NCBI GenBank assembly: GCA_034387635.1
Contig: JAOANU010000018.1
Location: 248,001 to 312,000, forward strand
Direction: 5' to 3'
Origin: Rhodosporidiobolus odoratus
Taxonomy: Eukaryota; Basidiomycota; Microbotryomycetes; Sporidiobolales; Sporidiobolaceae
Length of the DNA stretch: 64,000 bases
Shown: positions 23,160 to 35,006 of the stretch, in pieces
Numbering within the stretch: position 1 is the first letter of the stretch
Layout of the letters: every line of letters starts with the position of its first letter
Position numbers and translations under genes: made by a program
The notes under the pieces: generated by a model
What the model was told of the DNA's origin: nothing
Seen by the model: only the letters and a program-made list of their open reading frames with translations
Databases searched by the model: none

Positions 23160-24826
23160 CGCTCCGGTGCAAGCTGCTGCTAATCGTCCGCAAGCTGTGA
23201 GGGAATGAGCTCGAATAGAAAATGACTCTTGGCATCTCCGCTTCGTCCGCTTCCCTTCGTACTTGACTTTGCTTGAGAATCTCGAAGCTGCACATAAGTG
23301 GTCGAAACGTCCGGCCCCGCCAACTCGAGTGATCTACAAGCGTCGCCGCACGCCTATCTCCCTTCTCACCGCACCTCATGAGCAACGAGACAGTCATCCT
23401 GCGTAGCATGCCAGCACTTGTTTGCGCCGCACAGAATCGAACGTACTCTGCGCTGTGTGCGACCATCGTAGAGCCTGTGTGAGTGGAATTTCCTTCTGAC
23501 TGACCCCCTGGTCGCAACTCACGTTTTTGCGTTGCAGCCTCCACTTGAAGGCAGCTTGTCGCGCAGGTGCTTGATGACTTCAGCGAAGCGCCGAGCTATC
23601 GTGAACGCTCGATTTACACTGTTCTGCCCAGGGTAAGCTTCGTCTCGCTGGGCCGGGGCTAGGTCGTATCCGGGTTCCCTCTCCTCCTGCCGGCCTACTT
23701 GGGCTTCGGCAAGCTCTACGGTGCTTAATCGGTCATGCCTCCCTCTGTGCGCTTAGAAGCTGTGCATGAGCTTTCCGAAGACCAAAGCCAGCCCCTCTGC
23801 CTTCATTGACTCCCTACTGCCGCCTCTCTCGCGCTTACTTTCGCTCTTCGCTTCTCTTCAGCCGTCATGCCGCCTTCATCTACCGTTTCGTTCATTGTTC
23901 GACAGCCACGGCAATTAAACTTTCCGCTGCTGCCGTCTTCCCATCCTGCGAGATCACACTTTCCGTGAGTCTCCATATTCCAACTCTCCTTTTTCCATCA
24001 AGCAGAGCGTCCTGCCGGGTCTTGTCCGCTCTGTGAGCTGCGAGGGGGGTATTCTAGCTTGTGGAGACAGAGTAGATCAATCGCTATGGTCGCTAACCTA
24101 TGCAAAGCGGGTCGGAGTGTATCTGCGCGCTCGGCGACTCGGAGAGATGTAGGTCTGGCGCGCAGGCGCCAATAGCTGCCGTGGGGGCTCCGCCCACAAA
24201 GTCAGACAGAACTAGAGCGGGAGCGATCTGAGGCGGCTCTGCGAGCGTCCACTGAGCGTCCCCTTCTTGTATCTGTAAGGAAAGTACACGATGAGGCGCG
24301 GTCGTCGAGGGGAGAAAAGAGCGAGAGGGGGCAAGTAGCGCGATATCTGCAGGACGACCTAGCAGCCCGGATAAAGTATGTACAGGTTGTGCGCTGGTGT
24401 TGCAGACCGGAGCGGAAAGAAGGAAGTCGTCAACGGGATTTGAGCCACTTTATTCGGGAGAATCGCCGACAGAACTTGTCCAGCAAGCTCGTCGAAGCTC
24501 GCGTTCTCGCTTGTTTGCTGGAATAACGGTACCTGCTAGACAAAGAACACCCTCGCCTGCACTCGCCCCACCTGGCACTCACACTCGCTCTACTTCGACT
24601 TCCTTTCCTCATCCTCATCGACGGACTCCCTCGACTCGGCCTCGCACACCCTCCAAAGCCGTCGAATTCGCCTTACTGAGTCGTTCACATCCCATCGATA
24701 TCAGCGAGACTATCTACCATATCCTCAGCAAGCCTGCATCTCCGCGCAAACCTCGACCAAGCATCGCTCCAATTGTCCCCGCCCGCCTGATCTCGCGACC
24801 TCTCCGAAGCAGCATCGGCGCAGACC
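23160..24826. other. Divergent spacer with an unresolved upstream coding-like stretch (24406-24912)
   Basis: About 1.7 kb between divergent genes. 24406-24912 is open and reads as Ser/Arg/Pro-rich protein in one frame, with helical patches such as FALLSRSHPIDISETIYHIL. It is preceded by a good acceptor (GTGTTGCAG at 24397-24405) and a possible donor GTAAGG near 24272. It may be a 5' exon of the SH3-TBC gene, but no intron was found that joins it in frame to the SH3 exon. Nothing recognisable between 23160 and 24270. Confidence 0.4.
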
Positions 24827-27800
24827 ATGGCGGCGACAGTACAAGTCATGATCGGGGGATCAGCACCCGGCAAATCTCGCGCTCAGCATCCCGCCTTCCC
24901 CCTGTCCTCTGTTGACCTCTCAAGGTGGGTCCGCTTCTCGAAGAAGGGTGGAATCGGATTGGCTACGGCAAAGGTCGACAAGGCTTCAGAAGATGGTCAG
25001 AAGGATCTCATGTTCCTCGAAGGAGATCAGATTGTTGTGTTGATGGATCTGGGAGCCGAAGTCTACCTCGTATTTTCTTTTCCTCCCAATCTCGGACGAG
25101 TGCAGGCTCATACTTGACTTTGCAGGGTTTTTGTGAAGGCGTCGTCGGCCTCTTTCACGGCAGGGAGGTCGTCATGCAGCAGGCAAAGTTGAAGCGGCCC
25201 GTCATGTCCTCCCGCTCGAGCTCTTCCGCTGCCTCTCCCTCCCTTCCTCCAACTACCGCAACCTCCCCACCTCCGTCTTCTCCATCAACACAAGTATCTC
25301 CCGCACAGCCAGCCTTCTCTCCGCCTCGACCACTACCGCGCTCAACTACCTCGTTCGAAATACATCAGGCCCCTGCTTCTGCCGTACCTTTGGCCCGGCT
25401 GCGGCCTCTCTCGCGCTCGATGTCCTTCGAGCTAGGCTCTTCCTCGTCATCAAATACCCAGGCTGCTGCTGTCAGGCAATCCCAGAACGCTTCACGACGG
25501 AAGCCGGTTCCGCAGCTGGAAATCCTCGACGAGCGGTTTGATCGTGGTATTGCGAGGTCGGGCAGGGAGGGCAGCATCGATCTGAGGAGCAGACGAAGAG
25601 GCGATGTGGCAGGTCTGGGCATTCAGGTGGAGGGGTTGCACCGTGGAGCTATGGAGCAGCAAGAGCAGCCACATACGAGGAGATCGCGATCTCTTTCGAG
25701 AGAGATGGCAGGTGTGAGAGGTAAGCATTTCTCATGGCACAGCCCTCGACTCCCCTGACGCGCCATCTCCCTCGTACGAACCCCGTCTCTCGCCGATTCG
25801 GCTTTTAATTGCATAACACTAAACCTCTCACCATGCAGATCTTCTGTCTTCTTCTCGATCTCCTCGTCTCGCGGGTGCATTCGCTACCTTCCCCAGCCTA
25901 CACTCCTCTCCCGACTGCGCTACGGCCTCTCCCGCTCCTTCAGCAGCGTCTTCCAGCACTACTCGAACTCAGTCTCTCTATACTTCCCCATACTCCGACT
26001 TTGCCGATCGCGACGACGGGTCGTCGAGCGCGGGTAGCGCCTACTTGGGTCCACCTGTCACGCCTCCAGCGCCCCCGACAGGCTGGATGGAGGATGATGA
26101 CTATTCCTTTGGCGAGGAGGATGGCATGACGCCTACGGTAGAAAAGCTCCCGATGCCGCGAACGGGACTGCAATTTCCTCCGCCCCCGCCTGGCGACTTG
26201 GAGATGTTGAATCTTTCGCCTCCGCCCCCTCTCCCCCCGCGAGACGATCCTCCGCCCACGACCCCGAAAGATTTCCCACCATCCCTGTTCCGTAACCTCT
26301 CTTCTTCGACTTCCAGTCTCGTTCCGTCTTCAGCTCCGCCTCTCAAGTCGCAATTCTCGCTCGATACCCTCTCTTCGGCGGCCCAGTCGTGTTCCGCCTT
26401 TGGTGCCGGGAGGCACCAACAAACTTTCTCGCTCCGCCCGGATGTCCTCCCTCGCTCCGCCTTCTCTCATTCACCAGACAGCAGCATCACTTCTGATCTC
26501 CCACTTTCCATCCTTTCCGCCTCCGGCTTTGCCGATCAACGCGAGAGGAAAGCGAAGACGTCGTCCTCCACAGTCAGTAGCGATCAGAGCGGCGGGAATA
26601 CCCCTTCTCGAGGCAACACCCCCGCGCAGTCCATTCCTTCGACACCCGGGGAAGACCCTACCCTCGCCTTCATCTTCGACTCCTACCGCTACTCGGTCGC
26701 GAGCAGCGGTCAGAACACGCCGGTCGAGAACGGCAGTCCGGTGAAGAGCCTGAAGAGCCCATCCCGAGTGAAGGTGGGCTTCGACGGCGCGGCAGAAGAC
26801 GAAGAGGAGCAGGAAGACTTGGTCGTGGACCTCCCATCACCGCCGAGACCGGTCGGTGCTGCCTCTCAGCTTCGCGAGCGCATTCGTCTCGAATCTGGCC
26901 CGATTCCAACCTCTCAGCCTTCGTTCGCACCTTCAGCGGCTGCGAGGGCGCGCCAGACCTCTCTCCTCAGCACCTCGTCATCCATCGCACAAGCTCACCT
27001 TCCTCGCTCCACCACCGCCGATTCGCTCGCTATGCTGAGCGGTTGCAGGTCCAGCGATAACGCGACGTCGCTCGTATTGGCGTCGCATGAAGTCAGCGAA
27101 GATGGGACGGCAGCACAACCCGAACCGGTCCTTGCCTTGGACGACGAGCGGAGCGTGGAGGAGGAGGTCCCGCCGGCTTCGCCTTCGCAGAACCTACGGG
27201 ATGTACAGCACGCTGCCCCCGTCACCGACGCGGCCCACCTTGCCAAGGACCTCGCCGCCTCTCGCCGTCTCTTCCAGACCTACTTCTCTCCCCCGCCTAA
27301 AGCGCTCGCCGATTCCGCCGGCCGCGCCGTCCCACGCTCGCGCCTCGTCATCGGTCTCCCAGACTCTCCCACACAATCCTCTCCGTCGTCTTCTTCCGCT
27401 CTTCCGCCCTCGGATGTCCCACAGAGGCCCAGGCGGAAGTCGGCGAAGGGCTTGCAGATCTCATCGCCCGTCGTCCCACCTTTCGGCGAGGCTGGTGTAC
27501 CCTTGTCGGCGCCGCTGAGCCGGAGCAGTCACGACTCTCCTGTTGCGCAGACTATCCTTCGAGCGAATGGGCGGGACGACTGTTTCGTCGCTTCACCGGT
27601 GTCAATGGTGCCGCCGCATCTGCAAGGGGTTGTGCGAGCCGGAGGGAACACCTCCCAGTCGTCCCTTCCCGAGCAGCTTCGCCATGTGCCGCCAATGCGC
27701 GACTACGCTTCTTCTCCTTCCGCCGGTTCTCACCAGACCTTCAGCTCTGCGCACAGTGCCGTCACGCCACCCCTCGGTACCGATAGTAAGCAAGACGTCT

Positions 27801-29584
27801 TCGCCTACCCTACGCCTCCCTCGTCCGCCCCCATCTCTCAATCCACCTTCACCGGACCGCCGCAGCCGAACAAGCTTCGCAAAGGCGCTCAGCGGATGAA
27901 GTCCTCTCCTTCCCTCCCTAGCCTGACTTCCCCCGCTGTCTCCGCTCTCGTCGACTCGCCCGACCGCAAAGCCAGCGATCCATTCACTTCTTTGGCCACT
28001 TCGGCTCCGCAACTCACCAAGAGCTCATCGGGTCTCTTTGGGAGAAAGAGCTCGAGCAAGGAGAAGGGAGGGAAGGAGGAGGTTAAGAAGGATGCGCCTG
28101 CTGCGAGTGTCGAGCGCAGGGTCGACTACAAAGCCGGCATCTCGAACAAGGACCTTCAGGAGGAAACGGTGCAGATCGGCAAGAATGCCTTTGAGATCGT
28201 CAAGCCTTATGCTGTTTTACTCGGTGCCGCGGCGGCGGAGAAGGAGGAGGAGGGAGGTGCGCAGGCGGAACCGCAAGATGTTACTGCCAAGATGGACCAC
28301 GTCCGCCCTTCTTTCCTCGACGACCTTGTTACGCCTCGCCGACCGCCTGCTCCCCCTCTTTCTGCCACCACGGCTTCTACCCCTTCCTCATCTGCCATAA
28401 ACGGTCACAGCCACTCCACTTCCACTCGCTCCCACTTCTCTCCAGCCACGCCCTCCTCCGTCGAAGAAGGCGGCAAAGCTGCTATCGAAGATCATCGCAT
28501 GCGAGAGGCGAAGTGGCTCCAGGTCCTCTCCAGCGACATGACGTCGGCGCAGGCGAAGAAGAGCAAGAAGCTTCGCGCGCTTGCACACTCTGGAGTACCT
28601 TCTTCGGTGCGAGGTAAAGTTTGGGCATTCCTTGCCGGGGCGGAAGAGGAGAAGAAGGCAGGAGTATACGAGGTTTGTTCGGTTGTTTCCTGCTTCGTTT
28701 GGTCTCATGACGTCTGACCTGCCTTGACTTGCGCTGCCAGGCGCTCTGCGGGGCTGAGCGCAATTCGACACCGCCCCTCCTTGAACGAGACTTGGACTGT
28801 ATGGTCCTTGACCACCCACAATTTGCTCCTGGCATTGCAGGACGGGAAGATCTACTGTCGGTCCTGCACGTGAGTCTTTCTATATCCGTCAACCCCGCCT
28901 CGAGCACTGTATTGACGCTCTTGATTCTCAGGCCTTCGCGCGCTACGAGCAGCAACTCGTCTACTACCCTGGCTTTGTCAACATGGTCGCGCTGCTTCTC
29001 ATGCAAATGCCCGCTGAGCCGGCCTTCTGGACACTGGTCTCCCTTTGTCGGAACTACGGCTTCAAGCAGTTCTTTGCGGTAGGCCGGGAGGAGTTGCGGC
29101 TCGAAACGCTCGCCTTTGATTTCCTCCTCGACTCGACCGAAGCGAAGCTAGCTAAGCGCCTGGTACGCCTGTCCTCGTGTCCAAGTTGCCTCCGAGCGTA
29201 GGCTGACGAATTTCTCGTTTGCAGCGGGAGCTTTCCATCACCTCGGCCGACTACCTCCCAACTTGGCTGTCGACCTTCTTCCTCTCCGTTCTTCCACTAC
29301 AATCTACCCTCCGACTCGTCGATCTCCTCCTATTCGACCCTAAGACACGCTACCGCGCCCCTCTCGCCCTCCTCGACCTCTCCCACCTCGAAGTTACCCT
29401 TTCTTTCCCTTCTCGCGATGCCGTCCTCAATCACCTTCTCGCGCCTCCGCCTCAGATCTTCTCGCCCGCTCTACTCATCCCAGCTATCGCGACTACGAAG
29501 GTAAGCGACGACAAACTGAAGAAGGCGTTCAAGAAGGGGGCCCAGGCACTCTTGAAACCGCAAGCCCCGACAGCCCTGCGATGA
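24827..29584 (+). CDS. SH3- and TBC-domain protein (probable catalytically dead Rab-GAP)
   Basis: From the ATG at 24827 (good context, ACCATGG) the first exon encodes an SH3 domain: GIGLATAKVDKASED, LMFLEGDQIVVLMDLGAEVYL and, after a 56-bp intron (25070-25125), GFCEGVVGLFHGREV. A disordered Ser/Pro-rich region of about 900 residues follows (intron 25721-25838). A TBC domain ends the protein, over exons to 28673 and at 28741-28869, 28932-29162 and 29225-29584. Motif A (HSGVPSSVRGKVWAFLAG) is intact. The Arg-finger position of IxxDxxR reads LERDLDC, and the Gln finger of YxQG reads YYPG, so both catalytic residues are replaced. The overall fold residues (EPAFWTLVSLCRNYGF) remain. Likely a scaffold that binds a Rab rather than stimulating hydrolysis. 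The true 5' end may lie further upstream. Confidence 0.8.
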
Positions 29585-29966
29585 GCCCTCCCGTTTAGCC
29601 AAGTATTGTGGCTTCCCCAGCCTTATCCCTATACCCCTACTTACCCTGTTCGCGCTGATACCTAGTACGTCTGCGATACCCCTTGTCACCCTTACTATTC
29701 AGCCGCTGTTGCCAGTACCTTCTTCGACCCGTTCTTCATTTGCTGTAGCTATAGAAACAGTTACTTTACCTTTGACTTGAAGACGGTATGCTTGCGTTTC
29801 GACTGCACTTGTGAACTGTACGGGCCGGAAGAGAGTAGGAAAAGCAAAGCGACTGGACATCCCCAATGACTCTGTCCACAGAAAGCTTTATACGAGTGAA
29901 CAAGCTCCCTCACGCGTTTCAAGCAACGGTAACTGAGCCAGAGTCGTATACAGGACAACAGCACAC
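29585..29966. other. Convergent 3' spacer
   Basis: About 380 bp between the 3' ends of the SH3-TBC gene and the helicase gene. No ORF or RNA gene of note. It must hold both polyadenylation regions. Confidence 0.5.
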
Positions 29967-32900
29967 TCAGAAACGTTCAAGCTTTACTTCTTCCCCTGCC
30001 GTCTGCCACATGCCTTCCAGCCTTGCGGCCAACTCGGCCTGCTCGGTGAAACCATTGAAGCGGTCTCCGCTGACTTCAACTGGTTCCGCTCTTCCGGTCG
30101 AGACGAACGGCCGGGTTTGGGCAAAGTGGGCAAACTGCTTCAAGGACGGATAAATCGCCTTCTTGGCGCATTCGAGGCAGATGGGGAAGTACTCGGGGCT
30201 GAGACTGGTGTAGTCTTGCTGCGCTGCATCGAGCAGGTCATCGGGGTCGTAGCAGTTTGAGCTGCGAGACGATTGAGGCGGGCAGTGGGAAGGGTGGTAA
30301 GGAAACGGTGTGTGGATGGCGATTTGAGGGCCGGAAGTGAGAGAGCGGCAAGCAGTACAGGGGAAAAAGGAGGTCGGGGGGTCGGTAAGGTAGAAGCAGC
30401 GCGATGAGGACGCAGTAAGCGAGAGCGAAAGGGCAATTTGAGAAGGTCAAGCGAAACGGGACTTACTTGTGAAGGCCGTACGTGAGGGCTACTTCCTGCA
30501 GTTTATGGTCAAGTACTTCGAGTGAGTGACTGGCGCGAGTGATGGCGACGTGAAGGAGGTTCCTCCGCTCGTCGCGTTGGAGTTTAGCTTGGTAGAAAGA
30601 AGGGTCGACGACGACGTGTGGGAACTCTAGACCTTTGGCCTATCAAGCAGGCTGAATAAGCGGAACCCAGATAGAGGGAATGGGAAGACTCACCTGGTGC
30701 GGAACTGTGTAGGTGACTTCGGCCGCCTCGCCATCCGGAACCTTTCTCCTCTCCATCTCGTCTAGAATTCTCAAGCAGTCCTTCCTGTCAAAGACCCCCT
30801 CGTCTGCCATCCTTCGCACAGCTCTCCAAGTGTCGAACGGATGGGGACCTCGTGGAAGGTCGCTTCCCCACGACTCCACCTCCGCCTCGAAGGCGCGCCA
30901 AGTCTGGAATTGCCGAAGCGCCGAGTGGAAGGAGGCCGAATCCCTTGAGCGAGGATCGAGAAAGCCGAAATCGTGGTAGAGATGGTACCCATGGCGGCAG
31001 TAGCGGAAAAGGTTTTCCGATTTGGTATACTCCGAGCTAAGAAGACGGAAGGACCGAGGTGGGTTGGGCGAGCTCATGGTCTTGTAGAGGTCGAGGAGTA
31101 TACCTGAGGAGTGACATATGAGTTACGACGCGGGTGGAAAAGGCTGAAAGAAACGGAAATCTACCGAGGTAGCGCGGATACATCCTCACTCTCCCAAGGT
31201 TCTCCTGAATCACACTCTGCCTATACACCGGCGTCGTCTTGCTCGAGTTCCCGACCAAACAGTTCGTTCCGTCATCAGCGGCGACTGACAGGCGGGCGTT
31301 GGCAATCGCGGCAACGTTGCTTCCGAAGCGGTACGTACACACGAGGTTGAAGTCGCTGTCGCTTTGTAACCGCGTCCAGCGGTCGTCGGCATCACGCCAG
31401 CTACAAGGAATAGGCTACGTCAGCAATGAGACCGGCGACAATGGGGAGGAGCGCATACCCGTCGATGGCTTGGTTCGCGTCCCCGAGAAGGACGACCCGA
31501 GGACGAGTCTGTTCCCTAGTCACCAGCTCAAGCTCGCAAGGTGTGAGATCCTGGGAGCGAGATGTCAGCTGGGTGGAGGTGAGGAGGGTTGAGAAAGTGT
31601 GTACTTACCTGCGCCTCGTCGACCAGGATCGGTCCCCATCCGGGCATGCGCCACCCCGGGTCAAGCTGCACCAGCTTCGCCTGCGCATCGAACGGTAGCG
31701 GCGCTTCTGCGTCGTCGAGGTCGGACACACGATCCCAGAGCTTTTGGACCAGAGGCAGCAGCTGGTCGTCGGGAAGGAAAGGCTCCTTTCGACGAGACGA
31801 AGCAAGGTGGGCGGATGAAGGGCGGGCGTCGGCAGAATAGAGGAAAGCGTCGAATCCCTTCAAGACACGCTCGGCTGGGGAGGACGGCGAGTCAGCCATC
31901 CATCTCCAAGGTAAGACGAGGGAGCTCACCGATCCTTTTTCCGCTCAACTGATCCATCTCCTCCTTCCTCCCATTCCATACCTCCCGTCCTCTCTTCGGG
32001 ATCTCCAGCAGGTCCATCACCTCTCGGTGACGAAGGCTCCGCAACCTCGATCCCGCACCATCATCCTCCCTCCACTTCTTCCGGAACTGGTCCCGATACC
32101 GCAACTCCGAGGGATCGCTTCACCGCCGCTGCCATAGTCGAGCATGTACCGTTCGGAAAGAGCCTTGCAAGTTCGCCCTTGAGCCGCTTCGAACGCATGA
32201 ACACCTTGACCGTCGGGAGATTCTGCTCCTTTTCGCCCTCAACTCGCTGCGCGTATCCGAGCATCGCCGTCGTCTTGCCCGTTCCCGCCCCGGCAATGAC
32301 TCTGGTAAGCCCTGGCGTGCGAGAGGACCGAATAATCGCCTCCTGCTCCGGGTTGGCCTTGATCGTGCCGTTCTTGACGCAGACTTGAGACGTGCCTCGG
32401 TTGAGGGAGGAGACGGGAAGCGTGCTCGCGAGTCGGCCAACGACGCCGAAGTAGTCTTCAATCGCCACGAGAAGACTGCGTGCAGTCGGGTCGAGGAGAG
32501 AGTGTGAGTCGTGACCAGCCTCGATTTCCCTCATTTCGAAGGTGAGCTGGACGAGGCGGAGAAGCTCGTCGAACGGGTTGGTCCGACCGTACTCGAGGGT
32601 CGAGAGAGTTCCACGACTGCGCAACCCACGTAAGAGAGCGACGGCGTTGGGGACAGTATTTCCTCCTCTCGTGGACAACCATTTTCCGTCCAGCAGGCGA
32701 CGTGTCGTCTCCCTCACTTCGGCCTTCTTCGTTTCATCGCTCTTCCCACCGAGCTGCTCGATGCTCGTCTCGACGACCCCTTGAACATCGGAACGCCAAT
32801 TGTGGTTAGGCGAAGGCGGAGGAAGAGTGAGGGATTTGGCGATAGAGGTATGGGTGACGCTGAACTTGAGCTCTGCGGCTGAGGCATCCGCGCCCTGGTG

Positions 32901-33179
32901 CTCTGGACGGCCAGTGAGGCTGTAAAGGGATTGGCGAGCGGTGAGGTAGTAGGAATGAAGAGACGTGAAATGGCCTGAGGAATGGACGCGATACTGCGGA
33001 TTGAAGGGACGGCGAGGTAAGGGAGGCAGAGGTAACGCTTCGTCGTCGATCGACTCGGTGCTCTGTATCGTAGACGGGCGAGTGCCGCATTGGAATCGAG
33101 CGAGAGGAGTTAGACCGAGAAGGCGCCTGGTGACTTGCGAGACTGACAGCGGGCTAAAGGTCGCCAGACACTTCAGCAT
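29967..33179 (-). CDS. UvrD/Rep-family (SF1A) DNA helicase, probably mitochondrial (Hmi1-like)
   Basis: ATP-dependent 3'-5' helicase. The start at 33179 gives MLKCLATFSPLSVSQVTRRLL, a basic amphipathic leader without acidic residues that fits mitochondrial import. Helicase motifs appear in order: Q-like NPEQEAIIRS, motif I VIAGAGTGKTTAML, Ia region VKVFMRSKRLKGELARLF, motif II ILVDEAQDLTPCELEL, motif III RVVLLGDANQAIDGW, motif IV region LVCTYRFGSNVA, motif V AKGLEFPHVVVDPSF and motif VI LLHVAITRASHSLEVL. Introns lie near 31935-31876, 31610-31552, 31457-31399, 31166-31107, 30692-30639 and 30467-30262. A frame change at about 32135-32099 is resolved by a 37-nt GTGAAG..CCAG intron, unusually short here; an indel is the alternative. 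The C-terminal tail carries CLECAKKAIYPS and ends VKLERF. Confidence 0.85.
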
Positions 33180-34103
33180 GGTTGATAAGAAGCGGCGAGG
33201 AACACCGAGGCAGAGCTGAGGTGCAGAGGCGACGAAGAGAAGCAAGCAGACAGCGACTTAGCTTCCATCCGAGGCAGTTCCGCTGCAAGGGTCGTGCGCG
33301 AGCTATCTGGCTTGAGCGAAATAACGTGAAGGAGCATGAGAGAGCTCGGCAAGCATGAGCGAGCACGGCCAGAGAGACGCGGTGCAAGGGAAAGAAGTCG
33401 GAAAACAGTTGACCGGGGAGGAGGCTAGGGGTGGGTAAAGCGGCTCGGGGCGACCGGAGACAGCAGCGCAGATTGGAAGCCGCAAAGTGAACAATCACTC
33501 GAGGCTGACGGGGAGCCACCGACAGCCATCCAGAGTGGTCCAATACCGAGTCGTCCAATAGAGCGATTGAGAATGGGAAGAAGCGAGGGAGGGGTAGTCG
33601 ACCTGCAGCAACTAGAAGACGAAAGAATCGTCAGTACACGGTTCACAGAAGTTCCACGTTATGTGCTATGCCCCAACGCGCAAAGCGAAGGTGGTGTGTA
33701 TGTGGCTTTCATTAAGAACGCAGCGGATTTATCCGCACATGGTGGTCCCGCTGTGAGACGGGACCTTCTCAGAGTTGGATTGTTATGCTAATAATCATCA
33801 AGCACAGAGACGCCTACAGGAATCGTGGCTCACCTTGGTGCAATATTATAGAAAGGCTCGATAGCCGGAGCGAATATATGCTGAAAGGATGGAGGCCTGT
33901 ACAGCAGCACGGTAAAGTCAGCAACAATTCGACGAGAATCAAGATGTGGACCGCTCGGAAAGAACGCAGCGACGCGAATGTTTCATCCCGACCCAATTAA
34001 GGATCACTCGGAGGTTGGTGATACAAATGAATCGTCCTAGCAGTAGCAGGTGAAAGGGGGGGATGTATGACTCACGAGTATGCCACAGTTCCCCGCATTG
34101 GCC
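33180..34103. other. Tandem spacer between MRM2 and the helicase gene, with paired hairpins
   Basis: About 920 bp, AT-richer than its surroundings around 33640-34080. Two neat inverted repeats lie at 33723-33736 and 33744-33765. ORFs are short and featureless. Confidence 0.5.
33723..33765. repeat. Two adjacent perfect inverted repeats
   Basis: GCGGAT-TT-ATCCGC at 33723-33736 is followed after seven bases by GGTCCCG-8 nt-CGGGACC at 33744-33765. Both stems are perfect. No tRNA A/B boxes accompany them, so this is not a tRNA. Confidence 0.7.
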
Positions 34104-35006
34104 TCAATCGGCGAACTCGTCACCCCGAAAGCCGGCGCAGACGAAGAAACCTTCACGACTCTGGCCGCGGGAGGCTGCAGGCTTGATCCACTTGACGAGC
34201 TTGAAGCGCTGCTGAAGCTCGTTCCGGAAGTCGGGCGTGAGGGACGAAGTGAAGTGCTTGATGACGAGCTGGACGGGAGGGACGACTTTGCCGCGCGGCC
34301 GAGGCAACCCGGGAGAAGAAGGAGACGAAGTTGGGCGATAGGGCTCGAGCGTCTGTATGGCGAACAGCAGCGCCGCCTCGGAAAGGTCGAGTGACAGCTG
34401 TGCGTCGCGTAGAGATGAGCCGGACATATTGGCCATCATGTCGGACAAGACGAGGTCGACGAAGGTATGTTGCTGGCCAGTTGCATCTCGCAGTGCTCGT
34501 CTCACTTTGGCCTGGATGACCGGGTCGAGGAAGTCACCCTGTACGAAGCTGACGCCGTCGAGGTCCCCAATGCCGCGCTGAAGAGGCAGCAAGTCGACGC
34601 CGACGACGACCCCCTGTCCTTGGAGAACTTCCTGCGCAGCTTGGATCCATCCTCCTGGTGCCGCGCCCAGATCGGCCACAGTCATACCGGGCCGAAGAAT
34701 GCGCTCGCCGTGCCAAGTCTGATTCAGCTCGAGCAGTTTGAAGGCAGACCTGGCGACAAAGGTGGTGGCAGAGGGAGGAGAGGAGGAGTGGGACGTCGAG
34801 GGTGAGTTGGCAGCTGAGCGGGCTCGGACATATGGATCGTGCTGCTGTCGCTGAACCCACTGCGAGACTCGGTTGCGCGTCAGGCGTGGAGAAGATGTCG
34901 AAAAGTTGGCCTGAAAAATCGTTGAGGCTGAGGCGTTGAAAGAGCGAAGAAGCCACGAGGCGGAAGACGGCAGGGTGGGCGGCGTGCAACGGATTCTGGC
35001 GACCAT
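34104..35006 (-). CDS. MRM2: Mitochondrial 2'-O-ribose rRNA methyltransferase, RrmJ/FtsJ family
   Basis: Methylates a ribose in the peptidyl-transferase loop of mitochondrial large-subunit rRNA, using SAM. A single uninterrupted exon of 300 codons from 35006. The leader MVARIRCTPPTLPSSASWLL with RSFNASAST and STSSPRLTRNR fits a mitochondrial presequence. The core begins SQWVQRQQHDPYVRAR. The catalytic K-D-K-E set is visible: K90 in ARSAFKLLEL, Asp in VLSDMMANMSG, Lys in QLVIKHFTSS and Glu in SREGFFVCAGF. The SAM-binding loop is VADLGAAPGGWIQAAQ, with VVGVDLLPL and GVSFVQGDFLD. The frame stays open upstream to an ATG at 35087, but that extension is hydrophobic and contains a branch-point-like TTTTGACCTACTG, so 35006 was preferred. 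Confidence 0.9.
   Translation of the reverse strand: MVARIRCTPPTLPSSASWLLRSFNASASTIFQANFSTSSPRLTRNRVSQWVQRQQHDPYVRARSAANSPSTSHSSSPPSATTFVARSAFKLLELNQTWHGERILRPGMTVADLGAAPGGWIQAAQEVLQGQGVVVGVDLLPLQRGIGDLDGVSFVQGDFLDPVIQAKVRRALRDATGQQHTFVDLVLSDMMANMSGSSLRDAQLSLDLSEAALLFAIQTLEPYRPTSSPSSPGLPRPRGKVVPPVQLVIKHFTSSLTPDFRNELQQRFKLVKWIKPAASRGQSREGFFVCAGFRGDEFAD

Noticed and set aside
23400..23450. A tRNA B-box-like GAATCGAAC on the minus strand
   Set aside because: No matching A box, acceptor stem or anticodon arm could be drawn around it.
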